Below are positions 28,811 through 37,971 of a DNA stretch of 52,928 bases, one piece after another. A program made the position numbers and the translations under genes. Numbering within the stretch: the first letter of the stretch is position 1; every line of letters starts with the position of its first letter. The notes under the pieces are model-generated. The model was not told where the DNA came from, ran no database searches, and saw nothing but the letters and a program-made list of their open reading frames with translations. Source of the DNA: Nitriliruptorales bacterium (GTDB lineage: Bacteria; Actinomycetota; Nitriliruptoria; Euzebyales; JAHELV01); assembly GCA_024644015.1 (NCBI GenBank), contig JAHELV010000012.1:19920-72847 (forward strand), read 5' to 3'.

Positions 28811-30595
28811 GTGGCGACCATGACGCTCGACGCATGGATGACGCTAGCCGTCGTGATCGCGAGCCTGGTGCTGCTCGTCCGCGGCACGCTGCCGCCGCCG
28901 GTCGTGCTGCTCGGTGCGACCATCACACTGGTCGTCGGCGGCGTACTGGATCCCGAGTCGGCCTTCGCCGGGTTTGCCAACCCGGCGCCGATCACGGTCG
29001 CCGCCCTGTACGTGCTGGCGCGCGCCGTCGAGATCACCGGCGCGCTGGATCCGTTGCTGTCGCGGCTTCTGGGTTCGGGCGAAGGCCAGCGGTCGACCCG
29101 CGGGCTGCTGTCGCGGCTTCTGGTGCCCGTGGCCGGAGCCTCGGCGTTCTTGAACAACACACCGATCGTGGCGATGACCGCGCCGCAGATCGCCAGCTGG
29201 GCCGAGCAGCGCGGCCGGTCGGCGGCGCCGTTGCTGATGCCGCTGTCGTTCGCCGCCATCCTCGGTGGCGTCATCACGTCGATCGGCACGTCGACGAACC
29301 TGGTGGTGTCGGGGCTGCTGGTCGACCGCGGGCAGCCGCCGCTCGGTCTGTTCGAGATGAGTCGCGTCGGGCTGCCCGTCGCTCTGGGCGGCGTCGCCCT
29401 GGTGGTGCTGCTGGCGCCGAAGCTGTTGCCCGAACGGCACAGCAGCATGGCCGACCTCAAAGAGCAGCTCCGCGAGTTCAGCGTCGACATGCGGGTCGTC
29501 GACGACGGTCCACTGGCGGGACTGTCGGTCGAAGAGGCCGGCCTCCGCCAGCTGCAGGGCGTGTTCCTCGTCCGCATCGAGCGGACGGGTCACGTCATCG
29601 CGCCGGTCGGGCCCGGTGAGGTGCTGTCGGCCGGCGACGTGCTCAGCTTCGTCGGGAACGTCGACCTCATCGTCGACCTCCAGCGCATCCGCGGCCTGGC
29701 GTCGACCGAGGAACATCATCTGTACGGCATCGACGAGACCCGCCAGGCGTTCTTCGAGGTCGTGCTCGGCGCGTCGTCGCAGCTGGCGGGCAGCACCCTG
29801 AAGGACGTGGGCTTTCGCAGCCGCTACGACGCGGCGGTGCTGGCGGTGCACCGCGCAGGCCAGCGGGTCGAATCGAAGCTGGGGCAACTGCAGCTGCGGG
29901 CCGGCGACACCTTGCTGTTGCTGGCCGACAGCAGCTTCCGGCAGAAGTGGCGCGAGTCGGGTGATTTCCTGGTGGTCGCGCGCATCGGCGGTACCGCGCC
30001 CGCGCGCACCCGCAAGGCACCGCTCGTGCTCGCCCTGACGGGGCTGCTGGTGATCGTGGCCGGCTCGGGGCTGCTCGACATCCTCGACGCGGCGCTGGTG
30101 ACGACGATCGCCCTGGTGGCCACCGGCGTGCTGACGTTGCGCGAGGCGCGGGATGCGGTGGACCTCGACGTCATCATCGTCATCGGGGCGGCGTTCGGAC
30201 TGGGCGCGGCGATGGAACAGACCGGGCTCGCGTCCTCGGCCGCCTCCGTTCTGCTGTCCGCGTTCTCGTCGTTCGGTGCCATCGGCGCGCTGTTGGGCGT
30301 CATCGTGACGACGATCGTGCTGACGGAGATGATCACCAACAACGCCGCCGCCGTGCTGATGTTCCCCATCGCGTACACGGCCGCAGCGACCGTGGGCGCG
30401 GACCCCCGGTCGTACGCGATCGCGGTGGCCGTGGCGGCAAGTGCGTCGTTTCTCACACCGATCGGCTACCAGACCAACACCATCGTCTACGGCCTTGGCG
30501 GTTACCGTTTCAGCGACTACCCGCGGCTCGGCCTGCCTTTGACGATCCTGGTGCTCGTCGTAACGGTAGGTGTCGTCCAGTACACCATGGCGTGA
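28811..30595 (+). CDS. SLC13-type permease with TrkA-C domains
   Basis: A 594-residue membrane transporter of the SLC13/DASS (ion transporter superfamily) type. An N-terminal half of about 5-6 membrane segments contains FLNNTPIVAMTAP and SIGTSTNLVVSGLL, the paired SNT-like substrate/sodium motifs. A cytosolic insert of about 200 residues (about 205-395) holds two TrkA-C/RCK-C domains (GLSVEEAGLRQLQGVFL and GSTLKDVGFRSRYDAAVLAV). The second membrane half carries TEMITNNAAAVLMFP and FLTPIGYQTN, repeating the motifs. Members move sulfate, dicarboxylates or other anions; the presence of sat-cysC 3.5 kb away would fit sulfate, but this is inference. Starts at GTG 28811 or ATG 28820, 3-12 bp after nucS. 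Confidence 0.88.
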   Translation: MATMTLDAWMTLAVVIASLVLLVRGTLPPPVVLLGATITLVVGGVLDPESAFAGFANPAPITVAALYVLARAVEITGALDPLLSRLLGSGEGQRSTRGLLSRLLVPVAGASAFLNNTPIVAMTAPQIASWAEQRGRSAAPLLMPLSFAAILGGVITSIGTSTNLVVSGLLVDRGQPPLGLFEMSRVGLPVALGGVALVVLLAPKLLPERHSSMADLKEQLREFSVDMRVVDDGPLAGLSVEEAGLRQLQGVFLVRIERTGHVIAPVGPGEVLSAGDVLSFVGNVDLIVDLQRIRGLASTEEHHLYGIDETRQAFFEVVLGASSQLAGSTLKDVGFRSRYDAAVLAVHRAGQRVESKLGQLQLRAGDTLLLLADSSFRQKWRESGDFLVVARIGGTAPARTRKAPLVLALTGLLVIVAGSGLLDILDAALVTTIALVATGVLTLREARDAVDLDVIIVIGAAFGLGAAMEQTGLASSAASVLLSAFSSFGAIGALLGVIVTTIVLTEMITNNAAAVLMFPIAYTAAATVGADPRSYAIAVAVAASASFLTPIGYQTNTIVYGLGGYRFSDYPRLGLPLTILVLVVTVGVVQYTMA

Positions 30596-30612
30596 CTCTG
30601 CGGTGAGCGTTC

Positions 30613-30627
30613 GCCGGCCGAGCCGGC
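30613..30627. terminator. Small hairpin between convergent genes
   Basis: GCCGGC arms (30613-30618 and 30622-30627) around a 3-nt loop, in the 37-bp gap between the tail-to-tail permease and MFS genes. It could serve both strands; no T tract is present. Confidence 0.25.
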
Positions 30628-30632
30628 ATGGA

Positions 30633-31907
30633 TCAGGCCGGTGGCCCGCGCCGGGCGTTGTCCTGCTCGGCCGGGCCCGCCGGTTGGAGTGCGTCGAGGC
30701 CGTGCAGGGAGCGCAGCCCGATCGCCGACAGCGCGATGGCGAGCAGGACGAGCGTGACGACGATCAGCGTCGGCCGGATACCGAACGTGTCGACAGCCGG
30801 TCCCGCGGCCATCAGACCGAGCGGTCCGGCCGCGTACTCGGCCGCCGAGCGGACGCCGAGGACGCGGCCGCGCACGAGGGGCGGCGCGCGCGTCTGCATC
30901 GCGAGGCTGATCAACGGATCGACCGGTCCGTACAGCAGGCCGACGAGGCCAGACGCGGCGACCATCGTGACGAACGGTGGCAGCAGGCCGACGACGACCA
31001 TGGCGACAGACGCGCCGATGACCGCGACGACGAAGATGGCGCGGCGCTGGTACCGCCGCCCCCACCGCCCGTACGCCAGGGCGCCAACGATCCCGCCGGC
31101 GCTGAGCGCCATCAGCACCACGCCGAGGCGCTCCGGGGCGCCCTGCTGCTCGAAGTACACGGGCAGCAACACGCCTTCGATCGGCAGGTACGCCGCCACC
31201 AGCGCCATGCTGAACAGGCTCATGTCGCGCAGCAGCCGGTCGTGCCACACGAACCGGAGGCCCTCGGTCGTGCCTCGCCACACGCCACCGTCGCGGGCGT
31301 CGCGCGGCGGCCGGCCGGCGCCGGGTACCCGCACCAGTGCGCTCGCCGTGACCGCAACCGCGAACCCCGCCGCCGCGAGCCACAGGGTCGTGGTCGGTCC
31401 TGCGACGCCGATCAGCACGCCACCGACGGCCGGGCCGACGAGGAACGCGGAACCCCAGATCGCCTCGTGCACGGCGTTTGCCTGCTCGAGGTCGAGCCCT
31501 GCACGTGCGGCGGCGTCCGGCAGCAGCGACTCGCGAGCGGTAGCACCAGCCGGGTCGAAGACCGCGCCGAGCGCCGCGAGCAGTGCCAGCGCCGGCAGTG
31601 TGAGGCCGGTGGCTGCGGCGAGCAGGGGGATGGCGGCGACCGACAGCGCCGACGCCACATCGGAGCCGACGGCGGTCGCCCGCCGCCCCACCAGGTCGAC
31701 GACGGTGCCGGAGAACAACGACGATGCCACCAGCGGGACGGCCGTCGCGGTCGCGACCACGCTGGCAGCGGTCGCGGTGCCGGTCAGCTGCAGTGCCAGC
31801 CACGGAAGGGCCACCAGCGCCACGCCGTTGCCGATGCCCGACAGCAGGGTGGCGATCTCGAGCAGCGCGAGCGGCGTGCGGTCGCGCCGACCGGCGTCTG
31901 CGGTCAC
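30633..31907 (-). CDS. MFS transporter (putative exporter)
   Basis: A 424-residue protein with about 12 hydrophobic segments in two halves. The N-half has LLSGIGNGVALVALPWLALQ and LVGRRATAVGSDVASAL after the second helix, an MFS motif-A-like D-x-x-G-R-R pattern. The centre has GVWRGTTEGLRFVWHDRLLR, typical of the MFS_3/enterobactin-exporter-like and macrolide-efflux branch. The substrate is not predictable. GTG 31907 is chosen because AAGGAG stands 7 nt upstream on the minus strand. It converges on the permease. Confidence 0.8.
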   Translation of the reverse strand: MTADAGRRDRTPLALLEIATLLSGIGNGVALVALPWLALQLTGTATAASVVATATAVPLVASSLFSGTVVDLVGRRATAVGSDVASALSVAAIPLLAAATGLTLPALALLAALGAVFDPAGATARESLLPDAAARAGLDLEQANAVHEAIWGSAFLVGPAVGGVLIGVAGPTTTLWLAAAGFAVAVTASALVRVPGAGRPPRDARDGGVWRGTTEGLRFVWHDRLLRDMSLFSMALVAAYLPIEGVLLPVYFEQQGAPERLGVVLMALSAGGIVGALAYGRWGRRYQRRAIFVVAVIGASVAMVVVGLLPPFVTMVAASGLVGLLYGPVDPLISLAMQTRAPPLVRGRVLGVRSAAEYAAGPLGLMAAGPAVDTFGIRPTLIVVTLVLLAIALSAIGLRSLHGLDALQPAGPAEQDNARRGPPA

Positions 31908-32002
31908 CGGATTTCTCCTTGATGACACTGCGGCGGCGCTGGGTCAGGGGGGTCGGCATCGCGGCGGTGGCGTGCCGGCCGAACGGTCACGCACCCGGCG
32001 GG

Positions 32003-32557
32003 TCAGGGGTCGGCGAGCCCCTGCATCGGTGGGATGCGCGCCCCACGGAACAGGTCGCTGACGTCGTCGGTCGACCACCCCCGGTCGAGCAGCGCGCGCG
32101 CGATCCGGGCAGGACCCAGGTGCGTCCCGCACAGGGGGCAGAACACCAGGTTGTCGTGCTGCTCGGGAAGCTGCGCGCCACAGAACGGGCACCCGCCGGT
32201 TGACGTCGTCTGCGTCGGCAACGCCGGCATTCCGCCGTCGGCGAGACCGTCGAGGTAGCCCTGCGCGTACTCCCAGTTGACGTACTCGTCGGGTTTCGGG
32301 TCGAAGGCAGGCTCGTGCACCGGCGTCTCACCGGACTTGAGCAGCTCCTCGAGGTTGTGCTCGAGCATCTGCCACTCGTAGTAGTGCTCCTCGGCGCAGT
32401 CGACGCAGAAGAGGCTGACACCCTTGAAGCCCTCGGGCTCGAACGTATGGCGAAACGCCGCAAGGTCGTCAAGGTCGCGACGGATCAGGGCGGACTCCTG
32501 GCGCCCGAGCCGCGGCTGCGGTACCTCGTCGTAGTCGTCGTAGTCGTCGTCGGTCAT
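32003..32557 (-). CDS. DUF5319 protein with added C-terminal zinc ribbon
   Basis: An acidic 184-residue cytosolic protein. Residues 20-110 match the actinobacterial DUF5319 family (Rv3412 of M. tuberculosis): CVDCAEEHYYEWQMLEHNL and HEPAFDPKPDEYVNWEY correspond closely to that protein. Unlike Rv3412, it continues with a zinc ribbon, CPFCG (123-127) and CPLCG (140-144), plus a helical tail. The N-terminus is Asp/Tyr rich. Function is unknown. It is divergent from guaB3, the same arrangement as Rv3412 with guaB2/guaB3, so a link to purine metabolism or its control is possible. AAAGGA lies 11 nt before the ATG. Confidence 0.85.
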   Translation of the reverse strand: MTDDDYDDYDEVPQPRLGRQESALIRRDLDDLAAFRHTFEPEGFKGVSLFCVDCAEEHYYEWQMLEHNLEELLKSGETPVHEPAFDPKPDEYVNWEYAQGYLDGLADGGMPALPTQTTSTGGCPFCGAQLPEQHDNLVFCPLCGTHLGPARIARALLDRGWSTDDVSDLFRGARIPPMQGLADP

Positions 32558-32610
32558 GACAGTCGGCCGTCCTTTGCTGCCGGCGCCGTCGGATGTGCTC
32601 CTCCAGACGC

Positions 32611-32616
32611 TACACT
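32611..32616 (+). promoter_or_regulatory. -10-like element upstream of guaB3
   Basis: TACACT lies 86 bp before the guaB3 GTG in the 144-bp divergent gap with the DUF5319 gene. No convincing -35 was found. The same hexamer stands before pcrA. Confidence 0.3.
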
Positions 32617-32701
32617 CCACCGTACTTTCCCCCACAGCGCCCGGCGCGACGTGTGCTCGCCGCTGTGGACACCGTTCAAACCGCGTCACAAGGAACCGCG
32701 C

Positions 32702-33868
32702 GTGGCCGAGATCGAGATCGGAATCGGAAAGAGCGGACGGCAGGCGTACGGCTTCGACGACATCGCCATTGTTCCGTCGCGCCGCACCCGTGACCCCCAC
32801 GACGTGGACATCAGCTGGCAGATCGACGCGTACGAGTTCGACCTGCCATTGCTGGGTGCCGCCATGGACGGGGTGTCCGCACCGCGGTCGGTCGTCGAGC
32901 TGGGCAGGATCGGCGGGCTCGGCGTGCTGAACCTCGAGGGGCTGTGGACCCGCTACGACGATCCGGAGCCGCTCCTCGAGGAGATCGCCGAGCTCGACGA
33001 CACGGTGGCCACGGCTCGCATGCAGGAGATCTACAAGCAGCCGATCGACCCCGATCTCATCGGTCAGCGGGTCACGCAGCTCAAGTCGGCGGGTGTGGTC
33101 GCCGCGGCATCTCTGACCCCTCAGCGGGTCGAGCAGTTCCACGAGCTGGCGTTGTCGGCGGGCCTGGACATCCTGGTGATCCAGGGCACCGTCGTGTCCG
33201 CCGAGCACGTGTCGAGCCGTGAGGAGCCGCTGAACCTCAAGGAGTTCATCGCTCGCTACGACATCCCGGTCATCGTGGGCGGCTGCGCCTCGTACGCGAG
33301 CGCGCTGCACCTGGCGCGAACGGGTGCCGCGGGCGTGCTGGTCGGTGTCGGCCCGGGCAATGCGTGCACGACGCGCGGCGTGCTGGGCATCGGCGTGCCC
33401 CAGGCGACGGCGATCGCCGACGCTGCGGGCGCCCGTCGGCGCCACATGGAGGAGACCGGGCGGTACGTCCAGATCATCGCCGACGGTGGCATGCGGACCG
33501 GCGGCGACATCGCCAAGGCCGTCGCCTGCGGCGCCGACGCTGTCATGCTCGGTTCGCCGCTCGCGCGAGCCGGTGAGGCGCCCGGCCGCGGCTACCACTG
33601 GGGCATGGCCACGTTCCACCCGGAGCTGCCGCGTGGCGCGCGCGTGCACGTCGGCGCCATCGGCTCACTGCGCGAGATCCTCGAGGGACCCGCCGCACAC
33701 AACGACGGCACCCTCAACCTCTTCGGCGCGCTGCGGACGTCCATGGCGACCTGTGGCTACGCGACGATAAAGGAGTTCCAGCGCGCCGAGGTCCTCATCG
33801 CGCCGTCGTTGCAGACCGAGGGCAAGCACTATCAACGCCAGCAGGGCGTCGGCATGGGGCGTCGCTAG
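32702..33868 (+). CDS. guaB3: GuaB3-type IMP dehydrogenase family protein
   Basis: A TIM-barrel member of the IMPDH/GMP-reductase superfamily without CBS domains. YGFDDIAIVPSRRTRD at the N-terminus and LLGAAMDGVSAPRSV replace the usual LTFDDVLL and AAMDTV motifs; the catalytic-cysteine loop is GVGPGNACTTRGVLGIGVPQ at about residues 215-234, then IADGGMRTGGDIAKAVACGA. The length of 388 residues fits GuaB3 rather than full IMPDH (about 490-510). Cyanobacterial GuaB3 has been reported as a GMP reductase, while the actinobacterial activity is not settled, so I leave the reaction open. GTG 32702 has AAGGAA 6 nt upstream. Confidence 0.9.
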   Translation: MAEIEIGIGKSGRQAYGFDDIAIVPSRRTRDPHDVDISWQIDAYEFDLPLLGAAMDGVSAPRSVVELGRIGGLGVLNLEGLWTRYDDPEPLLEEIAELDDTVATARMQEIYKQPIDPDLIGQRVTQLKSAGVVAAASLTPQRVEQFHELALSAGLDILVIQGTVVSAEHVSSREEPLNLKEFIARYDIPVIVGGCASYASALHLARTGAAGVLVGVGPGNACTTRGVLGIGVPQATAIADAAGARRRHMEETGRYVQIIADGGMRTGGDIAKAVACGADAVMLGSPLARAGEAPGRGYHWGMATFHPELPRGARVHVGAIGSLREILEGPAAHNDGTLNLFGALRTSMATCGYATIKEFQRAEVLIAPSLQTEGKHYQRQQGVGMGRR

Positions 33869-34095
33869 CCGCCGTTACGCTGACGGATCGTGCCTGAGCG
33901 AACAGTTCCAGCGGAGTCCGCGTCGGGCCGGCGCTTCGTGCTCGCTGCGAATCCGCTCCGCCGCCCGCGCACGGTCGGTCGCAGTCCAGAGACCGGCATC
34001 GCGACGGTGAGGCGTCGGACTGCCTCCCGGCGAGCGCTAGGATCGTCGAGTCATAGCATTTGCCCGTCACCCCCTACAGCCGGGAGCGCTTCATC

Positions 34096-35811
34096 GTGAC
34101 TGCACTGACGCCGCCGCACGGCGGCACGCTCGTGAACCTGAACGTTGAGGGCACACGAGCGCTCGAACTCAAGAACCAGGCCAAGGACCTGCCATCCTGG
34201 GACCTGACGCCGCGCCAGTTGTGCGACCTCGAGTTGCTGCTGGACGGGGGCTTCTCGCCCCTGCGGGGTTTCATGACCGAGGCCGACTACACCACCGTCT
34301 GCGCCGACATGCGGCTGACCGACGGCATGCTGTGGCCGATACCCATCACCTTGGATGTCGACGCCCCGACCGCCGGAAGCCTCGAGCCCGGTTCGGCACT
34401 TGCGCTGCGGGACCCTGAGGGTGTGATGCTCGCGGTCCTGCACGTCGACGACGTCTATCAGCCTGACCGGATGGCCGAGGCCGAACGGGTCTTCGGCTCG
34501 ACGAGCACGGAGCACCCGGGCGTCGACCATCTGATGCGACGAACCCATCCGTACTACGTCGGCGGCACGGTCGAGGGCCTTCAGCGCCCGCAGCACCACG
34601 ACTTCACCAGCCTCCGTCTGACCCCGGCGCAGCTGCGTGAGCGCTTCGCCTCCCATGGCTGGGACCGCGTCGTCGCGTTCCAGACCCGCAACCCCATGCA
34701 CCGGGCGCACCAGGAGCTGACGCTGCGTGCAGCCCGGGAAGCCGATGCCGCGCTGCTGATCCACCCGGTTGTCGGGATGACCAAGCCCGGTGACGTCGAC
34801 CACTACACGCGGGTGCGCTGCTACGAGGCGCTGCTGGAAGAGTATCCCGACCACCTGGCCGAGCTGTCGCTGCTGCCGCTGGCAATGCGGATGGGAGGTC
34901 CGCGTGAGGCACTGTGGCACGCCATCATCCGCAAGAACTTCGGCTGCACCCACCTGATTGTCGGGCGCGATCACGCCGGTCCGGGTAGCGATTCGCACGG
35001 CACGCCCTTCTACGGACCGTACGACGCCCAGGAGTTGCTACAGCAGCACACCGACGAGCTCGGTATCGAGATGGTGCCGTTCCGGCTCATGGTCTACCTG
35101 CCCGACGAGGACAGGTACGCCCCGGTCGACGAGGTGCCGGACAGCGCGACGACCGCGTCGATCTCGGGCACCGAGCTGCGCGAGCGCCTGATGACCGGCG
35201 CGGAGATCCCCAGCTGGTTCACGTTCCCGGCCGTCGTGCGAGAGCTCCGGCGGACGCATCCGCCACGCAGCGAGCAGGGCTTCACCGTGTTCTTCACCGG
35301 GCTGTCGGGCTCGGGCAAGTCCACGATCGCCAACGTGCTGCAGACCAAGCTGCTCGAGCTCGGTGGCCGGTCGTTGACCCTGCTCGACGGTGATCTCGTC
35401 CGCAAGCACCTGTCCAGCGAGCTCGGCTTCTCAAAGGAGCACCGCGATCTGAACATCCGGCGCATCGGCTTCGTCGCCGCTGAGGCCACCAAGCACGGCG
35501 GCATCGCCGTCTGCGCGCCGATCGCCCCCTATGCGCACACCCGCCAAGAGGTGCGGGACATGGTCGAGGCGGGCGGTGGCTTCGTCCTCGTCCATGTGGC
35601 GACACCGCTGGAGGTCTGCGAGGAACGCGACCGCAAGGGCCTGTACGCCAAGGCACGCGCGGGGATCATCAAGGAGTTCACCGGCATCTCGGATCCCTAC
35701 GAGGAGCCGACCGACGCCGAGCTGACGATCGACACGGTCACGTCATCGCCGGAGGAGGCCGCAGACCGGATCATCGGCTACCTCATCGCCGAGGGCTACC
35801 TGACCGACTGA
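34096..35811 (+). CDS. Bifunctional ATP sulfurylase / APS kinase
   Basis: It makes APS from sulfate and ATP, then phosphorylates it to PAPS. The N-terminal ATP sulfurylase (about 1-385) has a PUA-like domain, the HxxH motif in FQTRNPMHRAHQEL and LIVGRDHAGPG. The C-terminal APS kinase (about 390-570) has Walker A TGLSGSGKST, LLDGDLVRKHL and the KEFTGISDPYEEP lid. The total of 571 residues fits sat-cysC fusions. GTG 34096 is preferred, with GGGAG upstream; TTG 34060 is in frame too. A -10-like TAGGAT is at 34038-34043. The 3' end overlaps the convergent methyltransferase by 29 bp. Confidence 0.93.
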   Translation: MTALTPPHGGTLVNLNVEGTRALELKNQAKDLPSWDLTPRQLCDLELLLDGGFSPLRGFMTEADYTTVCADMRLTDGMLWPIPITLDVDAPTAGSLEPGSALALRDPEGVMLAVLHVDDVYQPDRMAEAERVFGSTSTEHPGVDHLMRRTHPYYVGGTVEGLQRPQHHDFTSLRLTPAQLRERFASHGWDRVVAFQTRNPMHRAHQELTLRAAREADAALLIHPVVGMTKPGDVDHYTRVRCYEALLEEYPDHLAELSLLPLAMRMGGPREALWHAIIRKNFGCTHLIVGRDHAGPGSDSHGTPFYGPYDAQELLQQHTDELGIEMVPFRLMVYLPDEDRYAPVDEVPDSATTASISGTELRERLMTGAEIPSWFTFPAVVRELRRTHPPRSEQGFTVFFTGLSGSGKSTIANVLQTKLLELGGRSLTLLDGDLVRKHLSSELGFSKEHRDLNIRRIGFVAAEATKHGGIAVCAPIAPYAHTRQEVRDMVEAGGGFVLVHVATPLEVCEERDRKGLYAKARAGIIKEFTGISDPYEEPTDAELTIDTVTSSPEEAADRIIGYLIAEGYLTD

Positions 35812-37162
35812 GCTCCCGGACGCGGTCCGCGCGCACGCCCGCGGCGTGTCCGGCGGTGGTCAGCCGGTGTACGACGTCGATGAGGTCGGTCACGGCGTAC
35901 ACCGGCACGCCCTCCCAGCCGGGGGACGCGTCCGGTAGGTCGTCGAGCGCGAGCACGACGTCGGGACGCCAGTCCGCGGCCTGGTCCCGACTGATGATCG
36001 GGATGTTGGTCCCCGGCAGGGTGGTGCCGCACTGGCCGTTGACGTCGTCGACGACGTAGGCGACGTCGGGACGCGTCAGCCCCACCGCGTTGGCCAGCGC
36101 GACCGCCGTGACACTGGAGCCGTAGACGGCCACCGTACGATCCTGCCGCCGGCAGTCGCCGATCAGGCTGAGGATCTGCTCACGGACAAGCTGGGCGCGC
36201 CTCGCGAACGCTGCGACCGCGTGGGGCGTGTGGACCTCCGCAGCGGACTCGGCTTCCAGGCGGGCCTGCAGCCGGGGGTGGTCGCCGTCGGCGTCGTCGC
36301 GGGGTGACCTGCGTAGCCACACGCGGAGGCGGTCGCCGATGACCTCGGAATGCTCGACATCCACGACGTCGAGCCCGAACGTGTTCGCAACGCGGCGCAG
36401 TTGGCCGATCGACGGAATCACCCGATTCGCATGGCAGAGGTCGTCGAACCTGGTGCCCTCGATCAGGCGCAGCACGTCGGGCACCTCCATCGTCATGACG
36501 CCGCCGGTGCGCAGTATGGTCACGGCTGCGGCCAGCATCTCACGCAGGTCGTCGAACGCGCCGGTCGGCGTGCTGACGATCAGCAGGTCGGCGCGCATCT
36601 CCGCGCGGGCCAGTCGGCCCGCGATCGCCGCGTCGAACGTCGCTCGCCAGGTGGGTATGCGCCGGAGGCGGGCGTACCGGGTCAGTCGCTGGTCGGGCTC
36701 GATGCCCACGACCGGCAACTGCCACGCGCGAAAGAACCGCAGCAGCGAGCCGGTGCCGCTGCCGACCTCGACGATGTGGCCCCGCCCTCGCAGGTCCCAG
36801 CGGTCGATCGCGTCCTCGCAGAAGCGCCGGGCGAGGTCGGGGCGCCCCGCAAGCGACCGGTCGGTGACGGCGGTGGCGATGCTGTGCCGCGCGTCGGTGT
36901 CGAGGGTGTCGTCGAGTTGCAGGGTGCCACAGGTCGTGCAACGCACCAGGCGAAGCTCTTGCCGGGCCTCATCGTCCTCGGGGCCGGCGTCGCCGACGCA
37001 GGCGACCAGTGGGGCGGGGCCGAGATCGAGCAACCGCTCCACTCCGATCGCACCACACAGCTGACACGGAGTGTCGACCGTCGAGCGTTGTGCGGTGCGC
37101 TGAATGCGCAGCGCCAGCGAGTCCAGCGTGAACGACTGGTACGGCTCTGTGAGGGTGGTCAC
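35783..37162 (-). CDS. Zinc-binding class I methyltransferase (sugar C-methyltransferase-like)
   Basis: Three parts in the order seen in NDP-hexose C-methyltransferases such as TylCIII: an N-terminal zinc-binding segment CQLCGAIGVERLLDLG with a second CTTCGTLQL pair, an SAM-binding Rossmann fold with HIVEVGSGTGSLLRFF (motif I) and VVGIEPDQ, and a C-terminal domain with VAVYGSSVTAVALANAVGL and YVVDDVNGQCGTTLPGTNIPI that resembles the sugar-binding region. The substrate is unknown and no other sugar-modifying gene is nearby, so it may act on another molecule. GTG 37162 is one possible start; TTG 37210 extends it by 16 residues. Its 3' end overlaps sat-cysC. Confidence 0.8.
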   Translation of the reverse strand: MTTLTEPYQSFTLDSLALRIQRTAQRSTVDTPCQLCGAIGVERLLDLGPAPLVACVGDAGPEDDEARQELRLVRCTTCGTLQLDDTLDTDARHSIATAVTDRSLAGRPDLARRFCEDAIDRWDLRGRGHIVEVGSGTGSLLRFFRAWQLPVVGIEPDQRLTRYARLRRIPTWRATFDAAIAGRLARAEMRADLLIVSTPTGAFDDLREMLAAAVTILRTGGVMTMEVPDVLRLIEGTRFDDLCHANRVIPSIGQLRRVANTFGLDVVDVEHSEVIGDRLRVWLRRSPRDDADGDHPRLQARLEAESAAEVHTPHAVAAFARRAQLVREQILSLIGDCRRQDRTVAVYGSSVTAVALANAVGLTRPDVAYVVDDVNGQCGTTLPGTNIPIISRDQAADWRPDVVLALDDLPDASPGWEGVPVYAVTDLIDVVHRLTTAGHAAGVRADRVRELSRSGSPRR

Positions 37163-37272
37163 TGCATCAACCTGACGTATCGCAACGATCGGGGTGCGAG
37201 GGGTATTCAAGCCACCATGCCATCACCGTGCGTCGCGCACTTTGATGAAAGCTACACAGCGTCCTGGTCTGG

Positions 37273-37836
37273 TCACACGTCTGGCACATCACGGGACGCC
37301 TCGAGGCCGGCGGTGAACAGCTCGGTCGTGCGGTAGTCGAATCCGACGAGCGCGCAGTCGCGCACCGTGCCCGGCGAGTCCGCGAGCCAGCGCGCACACG
37401 CACCGGCGATCACCCGCGTCGCGTCCGCCGGCGGGTAGCCGAAGATGCCGGCCGAGATGGCGGGCAGCGCGACGGAGGTGGCGCCGGCACCAGCGGCTGC
37501 GTCCAGCGCCGCTCTGACCGCCTGCACCAGCAGGCCTTCGTTGTCCTGGCCGTCCCGGTACCGGGGACCGACGACGTGGACGATCATCCCGGCGGGCATG
37601 CGGCCGGCGGTCGTCACGGCGGCCTGGCCGGGCTGCAGGGGCCCGTGCTCGCGGACCCACTCATCCGACTCGCGTTGCACCTGCGTGCCCCCTGCCCGCG
37701 CGAGCGCGGCCGCGACACCACCACCGTGGGCCAGCCACTCGTTGGCCGCATTGACCACCGCGTCGACCCGCATGTCGGTGATGTCGCCGCGGACGGCGCG
37801 CAACATCGTGTCGTCGTGCCGCCGGCTGGTGCCCAT
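37273..37836 (-). CDS. Macro-domain protein (ADP-ribose binding/hydrolase)
   Basis: A single macro domain of about 187 residues. Signature stretches: [19 protein letters not shown] with the catalytic-type Asn-Ala-Asn, the glycine loop [14 protein letters not shown], and [19 protein letters not shown] (phosphate loop). The class with this pattern removes ADP-ribose from proteins or nucleic acids or deacetylates O-acetyl-ADP-ribose. The start is uncertain: ATG 37836 is used, ATG 37806 is possible. It is divergent from guaA across about 135 bp. No NAD-consuming toxin partner such as DarT is adjacent. Confidence 0.88.
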   Translation of the reverse strand: MGTSRRHDDTMLRAVRGDITDMRVDAVVNAANEWLAHGGGVAAALARAGGTQVQRESDEWVREHGPLQPGQAAVTTAGRMPAGMIVHVVGPRYRDGQDNEGLLVQAVRAALDAAAGAGATSVALPAISAGIFGYPPADATRVIAGACARWLADSPGTVRDCALVGFDYRTTELFTAGLEASRDVPDV

Positions 37837-37971
37837 GATCCATCCGATCCCCGTATCCTGCGGGCAGGCACCGCGTACCTGTCCCATGTCTCCGCACGCC
37901 GTGCGCACGTGTGTCGTGGTTCCAGGTGTCTACCCTGTGAGTACCGGCAACTCCAACCCTGTGGAGGCCCT

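Noticed and set aside
32558-33649. N-terminal extension of the DUF5319 frame across guaB3
   Set aside because: The frame stays open upstream of ATG 32557 but runs antisense through guaB3; the ATG at 32557 gives the family-like protein.
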